A stretch of 64,000 bases of DNA from positions 62,001 through 126,000 of the forward strand of contig JALHOP010000013.1 in assembly GCA_022842935.1 (NCBI GenBank). Reading direction: 5' to 3'. The stretch is from Myxococcota bacterium (lineage in GTDB: Bacteria; Myxococcota; XYA12-FULL-58-9; JALHOP01). The translations under genes were made by a program, and so were the position numbers. Below are positions 36,775 to 45,868 of the stretch, piece by piece (position 1 is the first letter of the stretch; every line of letters begins with the position of its first letter). The notes under the pieces were generated by a model. That model was given only the letters and a program-made list of their open reading frames with translations, had not been told where the DNA came from and made no database searches.

Positions 36775-38523
36775 TCACGGCGAGGGGGCGTCGACCACCT
36801 GATTGCGTCGACGCGTCGTCACCGTGCGCGACCAGCGCTTGCCATTGCTCTCGAAGGTCAACGTATGTGCCCCAGGCGCTACGAAGCGAGCGGTGAGACC
36901 GTCACGTGGCCGCGCGGTCCAGCGCTCGCCGTTTGGTAGCTTCTGGTCATCGATGCTCACGGTCGCTGGTCCCTTGATGGTGAGCGATGGTCCTTCGGTG
37001 AAGCGTCGCGCGAGTTGTTGCCAGATCTGTCCGCTCCAGCGGATGATGGCGGCACGCCGTTTGGTGTCCTGAGTTGGCGGCCAGGTGGCGACCTCGGCAA
37101 GCAAGGCAACCGTACCGTGGGCGTGTCGATGCCAATCCTGATCGGTGCCGTCGACCTCGTACAGCTTCTTCTTCACCTGCAGCGACTTACCCTCGGGGTG
37201 CGTCGGTAGGGCCTTCACCACGTCTTCGGCGACCATGAGGGCTTCGTTGGGCGTCGGATCGGTGGCGCTGCCCACGGTGTACGGCGCCAGCAGTGCGACG
37301 GTGCCCATGTGATACGAGACCGAAGCGACGAAGCGCTCGCGCGCTGCGAGCTCCATCATGCCCTGTGTCTCGGGCTCGGAGCCGGGGCCCGGGCCGGGAA
37401 ACATGCGACCTAATGGCTCCTCGCCCTTGGGGCCCATGCTTGCCGTCGTACGCCAGCCGAACGGGTAGTTGCGGTTCAGGTCGACGCCATCGTGGATGCC
37501 GCGCTGTCCGTCTCCATCTGCATCGTGTCCGTTCTTGCGGCCAGCGCGAACCGAAGTCTGGAGAAACATGTGTAAGCCGTCGGGATTGACGATGGGGACA
37601 CACCAAAAAACGAGCTTGTCGCGTGCTTTTTTCAAGTGCTTGTCGGTCAAGAGAGACCGAGCCGCGTCCATGACGACGCTCGTTGCGATCAGCTCATCGC
37701 CATGGTGGCCTCCGTTGAGCAGGATGGTCGGTCGCGGGTCGTCGTCGCGCAGAGCCGTTCCGATAGCGAGGGCCTTCACCGGCCGGCCTTGCCGACTCGT
37801 CGCGATGGTGACCAGACGTGCGTCGGCTCGATTCTTTGCCGCAAGCTCCGCCAAAGCGGCCTCTACCATCTCCGGTGACCAGTAGCTCGAGCGCGTAACG
37901 CGGCCCTCCTTGGCGAATGCGCGGTCGGCCTCGAAGAAGGCGAGGTCTTCGTATTTCCAGGGCAAGTCCGCCGTTACATCCAGTGCGACCGCGTCGCGGC
38001 AGGCGAGTTGTGCGAGGGTCGCGAGCTCCAAACGTACGAGAGCGCGGCCGTCTTCCTCCTCGAAGGTGTAGAGCTTGGTTGGCGCCTCCACCGTCCCGGC
38101 GAAGTAGGCGGGGTCTCCGAAACTGGCCTTGGCGCAGAGGTTGATGTCGCGTCGTCCAGTAATCCGTGACTCGCCGCTCACCTCGATACGACCATTGGCG
38201 CGTTCGCAGCGGCCCGCGACCTTCGCGAGTAGTCTGCCCGAGCTCTTGTCGTGCAACACCGCGATGACGGACAGACCGGCCGACAGAACCTCGACCCGAG
38301 TCGCCGCTCTCCCTGGCACGTAGGCGGGGGGGCCGGCCGGGTTGTCGACGCCATTCTGGACGACGCGCCACTGTGCTGTCTGGTCGGAGATGCTGAGCAC
38401 GCAGGCGCCGTCGTCGCCGCCACGAACCGATATCCGCAACTCGGGCTCGCCTTGCACGACGAGCTCAAAGCGTGAATCACCCGGAGAGCCGACGAGGCTC
38501 GCGACCAAGAATGCGGTGATCAC
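36775..38523 (-). CDS. M14-family zinc carboxypeptidase, probably exported
   Basis: A 582-residue protein. A short N-terminal hydrophobic stretch (MITAFLVASLVGSPG) may be a signal peptide, and about 180 unrecognised residues follow. The M14 peptidase domain (about 230-490) has the zinc motif in LNGGHHGDELI (HxxE), VPIVNPDGL, DLNRNYPFGW (substrate-binding Asn-Arg), the third zinc ligand in SVSYHMGTVA, and the catalytic Glu probably in ALLAEVATW. A C-terminal strand-rich domain (about 500-580) resembles a carboxypeptidase-associated beta-sandwich. It overlaps by four bases the upstream LIC_10091-like gene and is probably cotranscribed with it. Confidence 0.87.
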   Translation of the reverse strand: MITAFLVASLVGSPGDSRFELVVQGEPELRISVRGGDDGACVLSISDQTAQWRVVQNGVDNPAGPPAYVPGRAATRVEVLSAGLSVIAVLHDKSSGRLLAKVAGRCERANGRIEVSGESRITGRRDINLCAKASFGDPAYFAGTVEAPTKLYTFEEEDGRALVRLELATLAQLACRDAVALDVTADLPWKYEDLAFFEADRAFAKEGRVTRSSYWSPEMVEAALAELAAKNRADARLVTIATSRQGRPVKALAIGTALRDDDPRPTILLNGGHHGDELIATSVVMDAARSLLTDKHLKKARDKLVFWCVPIVNPDGLHMFLQTSVRAGRKNGHDADGDGQRGIHDGVDLNRNYPFGWRTTASMGPKGEEPLGRMFPGPGPGSEPETQGMMELAARERFVASVSYHMGTVALLAPYTVGSATDPTPNEALMVAEDVVKALPTHPEGKSLQVKKKLYEVDGTDQDWHRHAHGTVALLAEVATWPPTQDTKRRAAIIRWSGQIWQQLARRFTEGPSLTIKGPATVSIDDQKLPNGERWTARPRDGLTARFVAPGAHTLTFESNGKRWSRTVTTRRRNQVVDAPSP

Positions 38524-39506
38524 CGCGCGCTAGCTTGCAGCGGTCGCCCTGGTCGCTTCTTCTTGGCGAGCTTTGCTGGCTTGGCCATGGGTGGTTCGCG
38601 CGGCACGTCATACAAAGCGTGTTTTGCGGTGAGAACGCGCTTGGGTGCGAGATCGCGTACGGATCGTACGTCTGCGCGCGTCAGCTGCTCGCGAAACTCA
38701 CTTAGCGGCTGCACGACGTATGTGTAGTCGTGCGCCATGGGACGCGTTCGCAAGATGAGTGCCTGGGTCGAGGCCGGCCAAGCCTGCATGTTGGCGCGAA
38801 AGACTGGACCGTACGGGAAGTACTGCTCGGCGTTCGAGGTGTACATCACGTGGACGGGGAGGGCGGCTTCACCCAGGACATCGGCGAGGCTGCGCAAGGC
38901 GCCCGCCTTGGTGAGGTCGGCGCGCTTAGCGATGATACGGCCCGAGCGCGACAAGCCGCGCACGTGGTCGTAGTCCTCTTGCGCGGTGAGCATGCTCGCG
39001 ACGTTACGCTTGCTGAAGTCATCGCGTAGCTTCGCGAGTCGTACGAAGACCCAAACGCGTGCGAACTTGTATAGATTCACGAGTCGCTGCGCTCGCTTCG
39101 GGTCGGGTGTGAGCTCGCGGATGGCTGCAGTCGATGCGCGCTGCGATTTACGATGCCAGAAGTCGACGAAAACGTCTGGCGTGTCCGCTTTGGCGAACGC
39201 GATGCCGTAGATTTCGTGAAGGTCGACGACCCACTGGTCGAAGTCGCACAGGAGCACGAGGTTCGAGCGCGCCCAGCCGGCAAGCAGATAGTTCTGGTCC
39301 GCGCCAACTCCAACGTAGGTGCCACCTGTGCCGGCCACGCGCGCGGCGAGCACATCGAGGCGCCACTCGTTGCCAGCAAGGTAGTGGGTGTCGCGCGTGA
39401 TCTCCTCTGGCGCCGGGTCAGGCTGCACGCCAGCGAAGGCGGCGTTGAGTTGCGCGGTGAGTGGCTCGATGCCGACGAGGGCTGATACGGCGAGCGCCAG
39501 AATCAT
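38520..39506 (-). CDS. LIC_10091-like family protein, probably exported
   Basis: A 328-residue protein from the ATG at 39506, which gives an export-like N-terminus (MILALAVSALVGIEPLTAQ); more distal starts lie in the promoter of the divergent gene. The conserved-looking part runs from about residue 35: ITRDTHYLAGNEWRLDVL, TYVGVGADQNYLLAGWARS and LVLLCDFDQWVVDLHEIYG, which matches the LIC_10091 family as I recall it, where a GxGxDQN-type segment precedes an acidic pair. A methyltransferase-like Rossmann fold has been suggested for that family, but I would not assign a reaction. The C-terminus is basic (PAKLAKKKRPGRP). The stop overlaps the carboxypeptidase start. Confidence 0.65.
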   Translation of the reverse strand: MILALAVSALVGIEPLTAQLNAAFAGVQPDPAPEEITRDTHYLAGNEWRLDVLAARVAGTGGTYVGVGADQNYLLAGWARSNLVLLCDFDQWVVDLHEIYGIAFAKADTPDVFVDFWHRKSQRASTAAIRELTPDPKRAQRLVNLYKFARVWVFVRLAKLRDDFSKRNVASMLTAQEDYDHVRGLSRSGRIIAKRADLTKAGALRSLADVLGEAALPVHVMYTSNAEQYFPYGPVFRANMQAWPASTQALILRTRPMAHDYTYVVQPLSEFREQLTRADVRSVRDLAPKRVLTAKHALYDVPREPPMAKPAKLAKKKRPGRPLQASAR

Positions 39507-39564
39507 GGGCTGCGATGCTAACCTCGACTTGAACCGCTTTGCCAGGGTGGAGTAGCGTCGCGCG

Positions 39565-40368
39565 GTGAACCTCCCGAAACGCTTTCTTCTTGCGGCCGCG
39601 CTGGTCTGTTCGGCGAGCGTCGCGCGCGCTGGCCAGCTCCACATGGCGGACATCCAGGCGCTCGCGAAAGCGAGCGCTTGGGCCGAGCTGCTGGCAAAAG
39701 CCACCGACGTCGTGCCCAGCGAACGCGACGCAACCTGGAACGAGCTGGTCACCAAGGCAGCGGTCGCGCGCGTCAACGACGCTGCCCTTACCGACCGCAA
39801 CATCACCGACGAGTGCGAGTCTCTCCTTCAGGTGTACCCAGTGCTCGCGAGCAACCGCGAGTTCATGGACGCCCGAGGGCGCCGCGGGGTGATCGCCTTC
39901 GGTGGCTGTTTCCGCGACGCCTACGACCTCGAGGTCTGTCTCACGCGTGCGCGCGCGTTCGTCAACGCCGATCCGAAGAACACGACGCTCGCCAAAGACA
40001 TGGGCTTACTCGTCGCGCGCCACGCCTCACCGAAGGCTCCCGCAGTCGAGTTCTTTCACAAAGGAGTGACCGCGGCGCGCTCTGGCGGTGACCCGGGCGC
40101 CAAGGGCATGAAAGAGCTCTGCGGTAAGCCCGAGCTCGCCGACGCCACCGCGAGCGCCCTCGCGAGTTTTGACGGTGACAACGTCTTTGTCGCCAAGGCG
40201 CAGGATCTGACGGACTGGTGCTGGGACTACGTCGAGCACGACAAGTTCGTTAAAGCGGCGCTCGATAGCGAGCGTGGCTTCGCCAACGCTTGCCCCACAC
40301 TGCTCGCCAAGAAGGCGGTCAGCGGGACCCGTGCCAAGAAGTGCAAAGACGCGGTGCTCAAGAAATGA
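39565..40368 (+). CDS. Secreted protein of unknown function
   Basis: A 267-residue protein from a GTG start with a signal peptide (MNLPKRFLLAAALVCSASVARAG). The mature part has six or more Cys residues in pairs and a helical, repeat-like character (LYSWAEL-type helices are not obvious, but ECESLLQVYPVLASNREFM and VCLTRARAFVNADPKN suggest tetratricopeptide-like packing). I do not recognise a family. The stop overlaps the next start (ATGA), so this begins a run of four exported proteins on the plus strand. Confidence 0.7.
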   Translation: MNLPKRFLLAAALVCSASVARAGQLHMADIQALAKASAWAELLAKATDVVPSERDATWNELVTKAAVARVNDAALTDRNITDECESLLQVYPVLASNREFMDARGRRGVIAFGGCFRDAYDLEVCLTRARAFVNADPKNTTLAKDMGLLVARHASPKAPAVEFFHKGVTAARSGGDPGAKGMKELCGKPELADATASALASFDGDNVFVAKAQDLTDWCWDYVEHDKFVKAALDSERGFANACPTLLAKKAVSGTRAKKCKDAVLKK

Positions 40369-41138
40369 AGCTCGTTGCTCTATTCGTCGCGCTCGCGGCT
40401 GGGGATGCGCCGCTCCCTGGAAAGCTGGGAAACCTCCGCTACTTCGTGTCCCCGGACGATGCGTCGCACGTCTATCTCGTCGACTGGAAGGTCGACGGCC
40501 GCGATCTAGCGCTGCTCTTGTTGTCTGACCGCGTGTCCGCGGAAGCCGACAAGGTGGTGGTGCACGAGCGCCGAGACCGTTCGGGTAGTCACGTCATCTA
40601 CAGCGCTGGCCGCGACGTCTCGGCGCTCGCCTTCACTGACGGTGACGCGCGCGTCTTGTACGAGGGCACCGAGCGTAAGCAGTGGACGCTTACAGACGCG
40701 AGCGGCAACAAGGAGCAGACCACGCGTTACGTCGAGGTCCCACCTCCGCCGGGCACGCGCACCGCGTCGCAGCTAGCCGAGATCTATGTGAAGAGCGAAG
40801 GGGCCGCCCGAGACATCGAGCTAGGCGCCGCTCAGGCGGACATCGAGAAGCTCATCAACGGGGCCTGCGGCGGCAAGGTCTCGGTCAAGGCCGGCGACGC
40901 CGCCAAGGCCGGCATGGTCGGGCGCGCCAGAGTCAGCGGCCAAACCATCGCCAACCTCTGCATGTCCGACGCGGACTACAAGGCCGCGCTAGCCAAGATC
41001 GAGGTCTTAAAATTCTCCTCGTCTGGAAAAGCGGACACGGCAGTGTCCATGAAAGGTAAGAGCATCGAGATCGCGTTCGGCAATACGCCGGTGAACACTC
41101 CCGCGACCTTGAGCTTCTGGCTGAGAAACAATCTCTAA
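40365..41138 (+). CDS. Secreted protein, C-terminal part related to the next two genes
   Basis: A 257-residue protein. The ATG overlaps the upstream stop, and the first residues (MKLVALFVALAAGDAPLPG) form a short export signal. The N-terminal half is strand-rich and unrecognised. The C-terminal about 100 residues contain ACGGKVSVKAGDAAKAG and LCMSDADYKAALAKIEVLKF, which resemble KCGVEISI and LCDDADYKAAIAKSLKKV in the following two proteins. That shared C-terminal unit points to duplication. The function is unknown. Confidence 0.7.
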   Translation: MKLVALFVALAAGDAPLPGKLGNLRYFVSPDDASHVYLVDWKVDGRDLALLLLSDRVSAEADKVVVHERRDRSGSHVIYSAGRDVSALAFTDGDARVLYEGTERKQWTLTDASGNKEQTTRYVEVPPPPGTRTASQLAEIYVKSEGAARDIELGAAQADIEKLINGACGGKVSVKAGDAAKAGMVGRARVSGQTIANLCMSDADYKAALAKIEVLKFSSSGKADTAVSMKGKSIEIAFGNTPVNTPATLSFWLRNNL

Positions 41139-41159
41139 ACCTAAAGTCGAGCATCTTTC

Positions 41160-41615
41160 ATGAAGTATCTCGTCGCCGCCATCGTCGCTGTGAGCTTGGC
41201 TCCTGGTCTCGCTGCTGCTCAAACCGTGAAGGACAAGAAGGCCTGGGATGCCGTCAACGAGGCGTCGAAGAAAGCCGCCGAGACCATCAAGGGCAAGTGT
41301 GGCGTCGAGATCAGCATCATGCCCGACAAGAAGAGCTGGGACAGCGTGGAGAGTGTCGAGGGGCCAGCGCTCTGGTGCATCAGTGAGGGCGAATCAGTGA
41401 TCAGCTATCTGTGTGACGACGCTGACTACAAGGCGGCCATCGCCAAGTCCTTGAAGAAGGTCCGCTGCGTGAACGACACAACGTTAGCGACGACCTCGGC
41501 CGAAAAGTACGGCAACAAGCTAGCCCTCAAGGCTGGCGTCCTCGAGTGGCGCTACAACAAGAATAGCGCGAACCTTGGCGATAACTTGCGCGACTTCCTC
41601 AAGTCTGGTCTGTAA
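41160..41615 (+). CDS. Small secreted protein, member of a local tandem family
   Basis: A 151-residue protein with a clear signal peptide (MKYLVAAIVAVSLAPGLAAAQ). The mature protein reads DKKAWDAVNEASKKAAE, KCGVEISIMPDKKSWDSVE, LWCISEG, LCDDADYKAAIAKSLKKVRC and LEWRYNKNSANLGDNLRDFL. It aligns along its whole length with the next gene, at roughly half identity by eye. Four Cys residues are shared, probably in two disulfides. No known family is recognised. Confidence 0.78.
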   Translation: MKYLVAAIVAVSLAPGLAAAQTVKDKKAWDAVNEASKKAAETIKGKCGVEISIMPDKKSWDSVESVEGPALWCISEGESVISYLCDDADYKAAIAKSLKKVRCVNDTTLATTSAEKYGNKLALKAGVLEWRYNKNSANLGDNLRDFLKSGL

Positions 41616-41748
41616 TCGCGGCTTGCGTGCGCTATCACGGACGTCTCTTGTGGGCGTCTCCATATGGCGCTAGGACAACTGGCCGAAGGAGCCAGCCCCC
41701 GGAGTGTCCGCGGGGTGCGGCTGTCACTCCCAGTCCACGAGGGTCCCC

Positions 41749-42210
41749 ATGAAAAAGCAGCTCCTTATTGCGCTTGGCGTTTGTCTCGTTGCGGTGCCGG
41801 CGTTTGCGCAGTCCGTCAAAGAGAAGAAGGCGTGGGACGCGCTCAACGACGCGTCCAAGAAGACCTCCGAGGCCATCAAGGCCAAGTGCGGCGTCGCGGT
41901 CGAGGTGACCCCGGACAAGAAGTCGTGGAACACTGTCGAGCTCGCCGAAGGGCCGGCGACGTGGTGCGCGAGCACCGCGGCCTCCGAGATTCCCTACCTG
42001 TGTGAGAACGACGCCGACTATAAAGCCGCCGTCGCCAAGTCGCTCAAGAAGATCAGCTGCATCAACGACCCCTCGTTGCCGAAGACGGGCTCGTCCGACA
42101 AATGGGGCAACAAGTTCTCCATGAAGGGCGGCACCCTCGAGTGGCGCTACCACAAGGACAGCGCGAACCTCGGCGAATACCTGCGCGAGTTCCTCAAGGA
42201 GTCGCTCTAA
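41749..42210 (+). CDS. Small secreted protein, paralogue of the preceding gene
   Basis: A 153-residue protein from the ATG at 41749, with a signal peptide (MKKQLLIALGVCLVAVPAFAQ). It mirrors the preceding gene: EKKAWDALNDASKKTSE, KCGVAVEVTPDKKSWNTVE, TWCASTA, LCENDADYKAAVAKSLKKI and LEWRYHKDSANLGEYLREFL. The 133 bases between the two genes hold no other frame. Charge and Cys spacing suggest a folded periplasmic protein. The function is unknown. Confidence 0.78.
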   Translation: MKKQLLIALGVCLVAVPAFAQSVKEKKAWDALNDASKKTSEAIKAKCGVAVEVTPDKKSWNTVELAEGPATWCASTAASEIPYLCENDADYKAAVAKSLKKISCINDPSLPKTGSSDKWGNKFSMKGGTLEWRYHKDSANLGEYLREFLKESL

Positions 42211-42344
42211 GTCCGACGCGCGGCGACTTCGTCACACGACGCGGTCGCCGCGTGTGAAAACGTCGTGGCCGTTGCAGAGGCGGTGCTGCCCCCCGCCCTC
42301 AGCATTCGCGTTCAGAATGGGCGCGGGTGTAACGTGGTCGTGTC

Positions 42345-44633
42345 GTGGCGCTACTCCGACGCAACGTGTGGTTCAACGTCGCGCTGCTAGGCAGCGTGGC
42401 TTGCCAGGCGGACCTCCCGCCGTGGTCGCCTGACACCGTGGTCGTCTGCGGCGCCGAGGGCCGATGTCCTCGCGGGAGCACGTGCGACGTCGGCGCGGGT
42501 CGATGTGTGCAGGAGAGCGCTGCCATTGAACGCGAGCCTCCGTCGTTTCTCACGCCGTCCGACCAGTCAGTCGTTGACGTTGGCCAGGTCTTGGTCGCGT
42601 GGCGACCAGTGCGGGGCGCTTCGACTTATTTTCTCGACGTGAGCACGACCTCAGACTTCGCGACGCTCATTGGCGGCAGCCCGTTCTTGCTCGAACCCGG
42701 CCGGACCGACGTGTCCTTCGCTGCCTCGGAGCCCGTGACACATTACTTGCGCTTGCGCGCTGACATCACCGAACCAGGTCGCTACGCGACCATGACTCTG
42801 CATGCGCTCGACGACGCAGTCTATGTGGCGTGCGCCGGCGGGCTCGAGGTGTGCGCCGACGACGACACAGTCGGTAATCGATCGTCTCCAAAGCGCACGA
42901 TTAACGGCGGGTTGGCCCGGGCGCTTGCTCTGGGCCGCTCGGAGGTGCGGGTGGCGGGACGCGGTCAAGAGAGGGCTTACACCGAGACGGTGCTTCTCTC
43001 GCAAGGGATATCGCTGTTTGGTGGCTACGCGGAGGACTTCGGCGCAAACGACCCGGTCGCGTACCCGACGATCATTCAAGGCACCTCCCCGGTCACGGTT
43101 GTCGCGAGCGGCGGCGTCGGGGGACCCGCACGCGTTGAGATGAAGGGCTTCACGGTCCGCGGCGCCGGCACTGAGGGGTCATCCGCGTTGTTCGTGCTGT
43201 ACGGGGACGAAACCATCGAAGTGACCAACAACCGCTTCGAGAACTTCGCGATCGAGCCGCCACCCTCGGGGAACTCTACCACCGCAGCTGTGCGTATCGA
43301 GGCACGCTTCTCCGCCTCCGACTTGCCCTTCGTGCTGGAGGGCAATCAGGTGACGAGCGACCGCGCGGGTATTCGCGTACGCGAGACGAACGTTGTGTTG
43401 CGGGATAACGTGGTTACGATTGTGCCGTCGCCGATCGTTGCGAGCCGCGTCGGTATCCTCGTCGACGGCGCCGTGTCCCAGATCGCCAGCAATCAAATCT
43501 CGGTCACGACGGCGGGCGTGGGTATCCAAGTGTCAGGAAGCGCGGCCGCCGACCTCATCGACCTCGAGACCTCGACCATCGTCGACAACACCGTCGCGAT
43601 GAGCAACGGCCGCGGAACCGGGATTGTCGCGGAGTGTTGCCAACGCCTGCGGTCCATCCGACGCAACGTGGTCACCGGCCACAACACACCTGGCTTTCGC
43701 GGCATGGTTCTCACTGGGGGAACGGGGGTGGTCGCTCGCAACGTGATCACCGCGTCATTGCTCCCAACCACGACGAACGACGTCTACGGACTCACACGCA
43801 ACTTCAGCGCTGGGATCGTGGTCATCGATCCGACCACGCTCGTTGGCAGCGACACCTACAACCTCGAGGCAAACTTCATCTCATTGGCCGCCTTTTCCCA
43901 AGCAGAGGCTTATACCGACCTCCTCGAGCTCGTTGGCGTTGACGTCACGTACGCGAACCAGATCCCCCTGTTCGTCACCAACAACGCCGTCACGCTTGGG
44001 GTTGAGCCTTCGGGTGCCGTGGGCCTCGTCGCCGACGTCAGTTACGGAATTCGCGTGACGTCGTCACTCGAAACCGACCAGATCTCTGCGGCCGCCGTCG
44101 TCAACAACACGTCCGTTCTGCGTGCGACCCGCGACGGGACGGGGGTCGCAATCAGCGGACGACTCGCAACGATGTACGCTGTCAACAACTTGCTGGGCTT
44201 CGATGCGCTCCCAACCCCCAGTACGACTCGTGGTGTCTCCGTTGGGAGGTGGCCGCACGCCAACATCGCGGCGATCTCCTCCAACGCAGTGGCCGGGGCC
44301 CAATACGCCTTCGTGACTCCGTCGGGGTCGGCTATTAACGCTGAGCTGCTAACGTGCCCTGCCTTCGTGCAGCCTCCACCGCCGGTCGAACCCGTCGCCT
44401 GGCCGCTGTGTTCGGGCAACGTGAGCGGCCCCTCTTCGAGTGAGCTCTGGTCGTTCGACGACTTGGTACTCGATGTGACTCTGGCACCAACCAGCGCGTC
44501 GCCCTCGCCTGTTCGCGATGGCGGAGTCGATACCCGCGCTGCCCAGTTTGGTTCGGTCGTTTTCGACATCGAAGGTGCGGCGCGAACGTGCAGCGCATCT
44601 GCCTGCTACAGCATCGGAGCCACCAACCCTTGA
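42345..44633 (+). CDS. Lipoprotein with right-handed beta-helix (DUF1565-type) domain
   Basis: A 762-residue protein from a GTG start with a lipoprotein signal (ALLGSVACQ). A Cys-rich linker (CGAEGRCPRGSTCDVGAGRC) is common in myxobacterial lipoproteins. A fibronectin-like segment follows (about 65-150), then a DUF1565-like entry (SPKRTINGGLARALALG, about 185), then rungs of a parallel beta-helix to about residue 640 (NRFENFAI, GNQVTSDRAGIRVRETNVVL, NQISVTTAGVGIQV, NTVAMSNGRGTGIV). Such proteins are surface or periplasmic and often bind or cut polysaccharides; no catalytic residues can be assigned. Many near-identical relatives usually occur in one genome. Confidence 0.85.
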   Translation: MALLRRNVWFNVALLGSVACQADLPPWSPDTVVVCGAEGRCPRGSTCDVGAGRCVQESAAIEREPPSFLTPSDQSVVDVGQVLVAWRPVRGASTYFLDVSTTSDFATLIGGSPFLLEPGRTDVSFAASEPVTHYLRLRADITEPGRYATMTLHALDDAVYVACAGGLEVCADDDTVGNRSSPKRTINGGLARALALGRSEVRVAGRGQERAYTETVLLSQGISLFGGYAEDFGANDPVAYPTIIQGTSPVTVVASGGVGGPARVEMKGFTVRGAGTEGSSALFVLYGDETIEVTNNRFENFAIEPPPSGNSTTAAVRIEARFSASDLPFVLEGNQVTSDRAGIRVRETNVVLRDNVVTIVPSPIVASRVGILVDGAVSQIASNQISVTTAGVGIQVSGSAAADLIDLETSTIVDNTVAMSNGRGTGIVAECCQRLRSIRRNVVTGHNTPGFRGMVLTGGTGVVARNVITASLLPTTTNDVYGLTRNFSAGIVVIDPTTLVGSDTYNLEANFISLAAFSQAEAYTDLLELVGVDVTYANQIPLFVTNNAVTLGVEPSGAVGLVADVSYGIRVTSSLETDQISAAAVVNNTSVLRATRDGTGVAISGRLATMYAVNNLLGFDALPTPSTTRGVSVGRWPHANIAAISSNAVAGAQYAFVTPSGSAINAELLTCPAFVQPPPPVEPVAWPLCSGNVSGPSSSELWSFDDLVLDVTLAPTSASPSPVRDGGVDTRAAQFGSVVFDIEGAARTCSASACYSIGATNP

Positions 44634-44670
44634 GGTGCGGGTGGTTTCTACCGTCGTCGAAGAGCGCTGT

Positions 44671-45540
44671 TTAGCGTCGCGCGACGCAAAGGCCGTAGAA
44701 CTTGCCGATGTGAAGCGACGGATGACGCGCCACCGGAATGGCGTAGGCCTGTTCGAGCTCATCGGCGTGGTAGTCGCGGATGACCGTGAGCCCCATGGGC
44801 TCGAGATGCTCCGTGAGTGACCCGAAGTGGATGCCAAACTGGAAGGGCTCGCCGCGCTTGGCCACCGACTTGCGTGTTCTCTTGGCCTCGCGGTCTTTCG
44901 TCGTGCCGTCCGCTGTAGCGGCGTCGATGTAGTCGAAGACGATGCTCGACCCGTGCGTGCATTCGCCAGCGACGAAGCCCAATAGGGCGTAGATGGCTGG
45001 CGGTTTGACGTAGTAGGTGAAGCCCTCGGCGATGACGCAAGTGCGTGCTTCGCGCTTGAAGCCTTGCTGCGCGAGAGCGTCGGCGAGCCTTCCGCGATTG
45101 AAGTCGAAAGAGACGTATTGGGTGCCGTGGCTCGTAGGGTCGAGCTTGGCCGCGACCAGGCGTTCGCGCTTGAAGGCCTGGGTGAGGACCTGGTCGACCT
45201 CGAAGACGGTGACGTCTGGTTTAGCCAAGCGCAGTGCGCGTGTATCGAGCCCGGCGCCGATGACGACGAGCTGCGTTGCGCCTTCGGCGATGGCTTGGCG
45301 GACGTGCTCGTCGATGACACGCGTGCGCGCGTAGATGAACCCGTAGGCGCCAGGCATGCGGCGAACCATGGACCAGCGGGCGAGCGAGCGGATGACGGGC
45401 CAAGTGCGACGCCGGGCGTAGGGCGGCAGGAGCTTGAAAACGAGCGCGTCGGGGCCAGGCTCGGGAAAACGCGCATCGATCGCCGCCGACGCGCGCGCCA
45501 AAGCCGTCAGCACAGCAGTCTCACTCGCACGCTCTGTCAT
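44671..45540 (-). CDS. Class I SAM-dependent methyltransferase (TIGR00027/PF04072 family)
   Basis: A 289-residue cytoplasmic enzyme of the leucine carboxyl methyltransferase superfamily. The family order is clear: ARTRVIDEHVRQAIAEGATQ, QLVVIGAGLDTRALRLAKP (S-adenosylmethionine-binding loop), VFEVDQVLTQAFKRERL, YVSFDFNRGRLADAL, and CVIAEGFTYYVKPPAIYALL. Members methylate small carboxylates or natural products, and the substrate here is unknown. It is convergent with the beta-helix gene. Confidence 0.88.
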   Translation of the reverse strand: MTERASETAVLTALARASAAIDARFPEPGPDALVFKLLPPYARRRTWPVIRSLARWSMVRRMPGAYGFIYARTRVIDEHVRQAIAEGATQLVVIGAGLDTRALRLAKPDVTVFEVDQVLTQAFKRERLVAAKLDPTSHGTQYVSFDFNRGRLADALAQQGFKREARTCVIAEGFTYYVKPPAIYALLGFVAGECTHGSSIVFDYIDAATADGTTKDREAKRTRKSVAKRGEPFQFGIHFGSLTEHLEPMGLTVIRDYHADELEQAYAIPVARHPSLHIGKFYGLCVARR

Positions 45541-45634
45541 GGCCAGCGACTATCTCAGCTCTACGCGCGCGAGCAAACGACCGGCCGTCTCGGGACCGCT
45601 GATGCTGGTGGACGCTTCACCTGCTGTCTTGCGT

Positions 45635-45868
45635 CTAGCCGTTGCGCGCGATTGCGTCCTTGTAGGCGAGGAGCATGGCGCGCACCGCTGGGTCTTCGAG
45701 AGCGTTGCCACGGCCGGTCGCGAGCATGGCGCGTGCCGCACCCAGCTCGTGACTCGAGGCATCGCTAAGGTCAGGACCTTTCTGGGCGGTGCGGTTGTCA
45801 ACGTTGCCGCTGTTCTGGGTCTGGTTGGCTTGGGCGGGGAGATTCTGCGGGATGGTGGTGTTACTCAT
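45635..45868 (-). CDS. Small acidic/polar protein of unknown function
   Basis: A 77-residue protein without Cys or signal peptide. The first half is Asn/Gln-rich and probably disordered (MSNTTIPQNLPAQANQTQN). The second half is helical (SSHELGAARAMLATGRGNA, then PAVRAMLLAYKDAI). The codon pattern has high GC at third positions, which supports coding. Its start faces the rpoB leader region. I do not recognise it. Confidence 0.55.
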   Translation of the reverse strand: MSNTTIPQNLPAQANQTQNSGNVDNRTAQKGPDLSDASSHELGAARAMLATGRGNALEDPAVRAMLLAYKDAIARNG

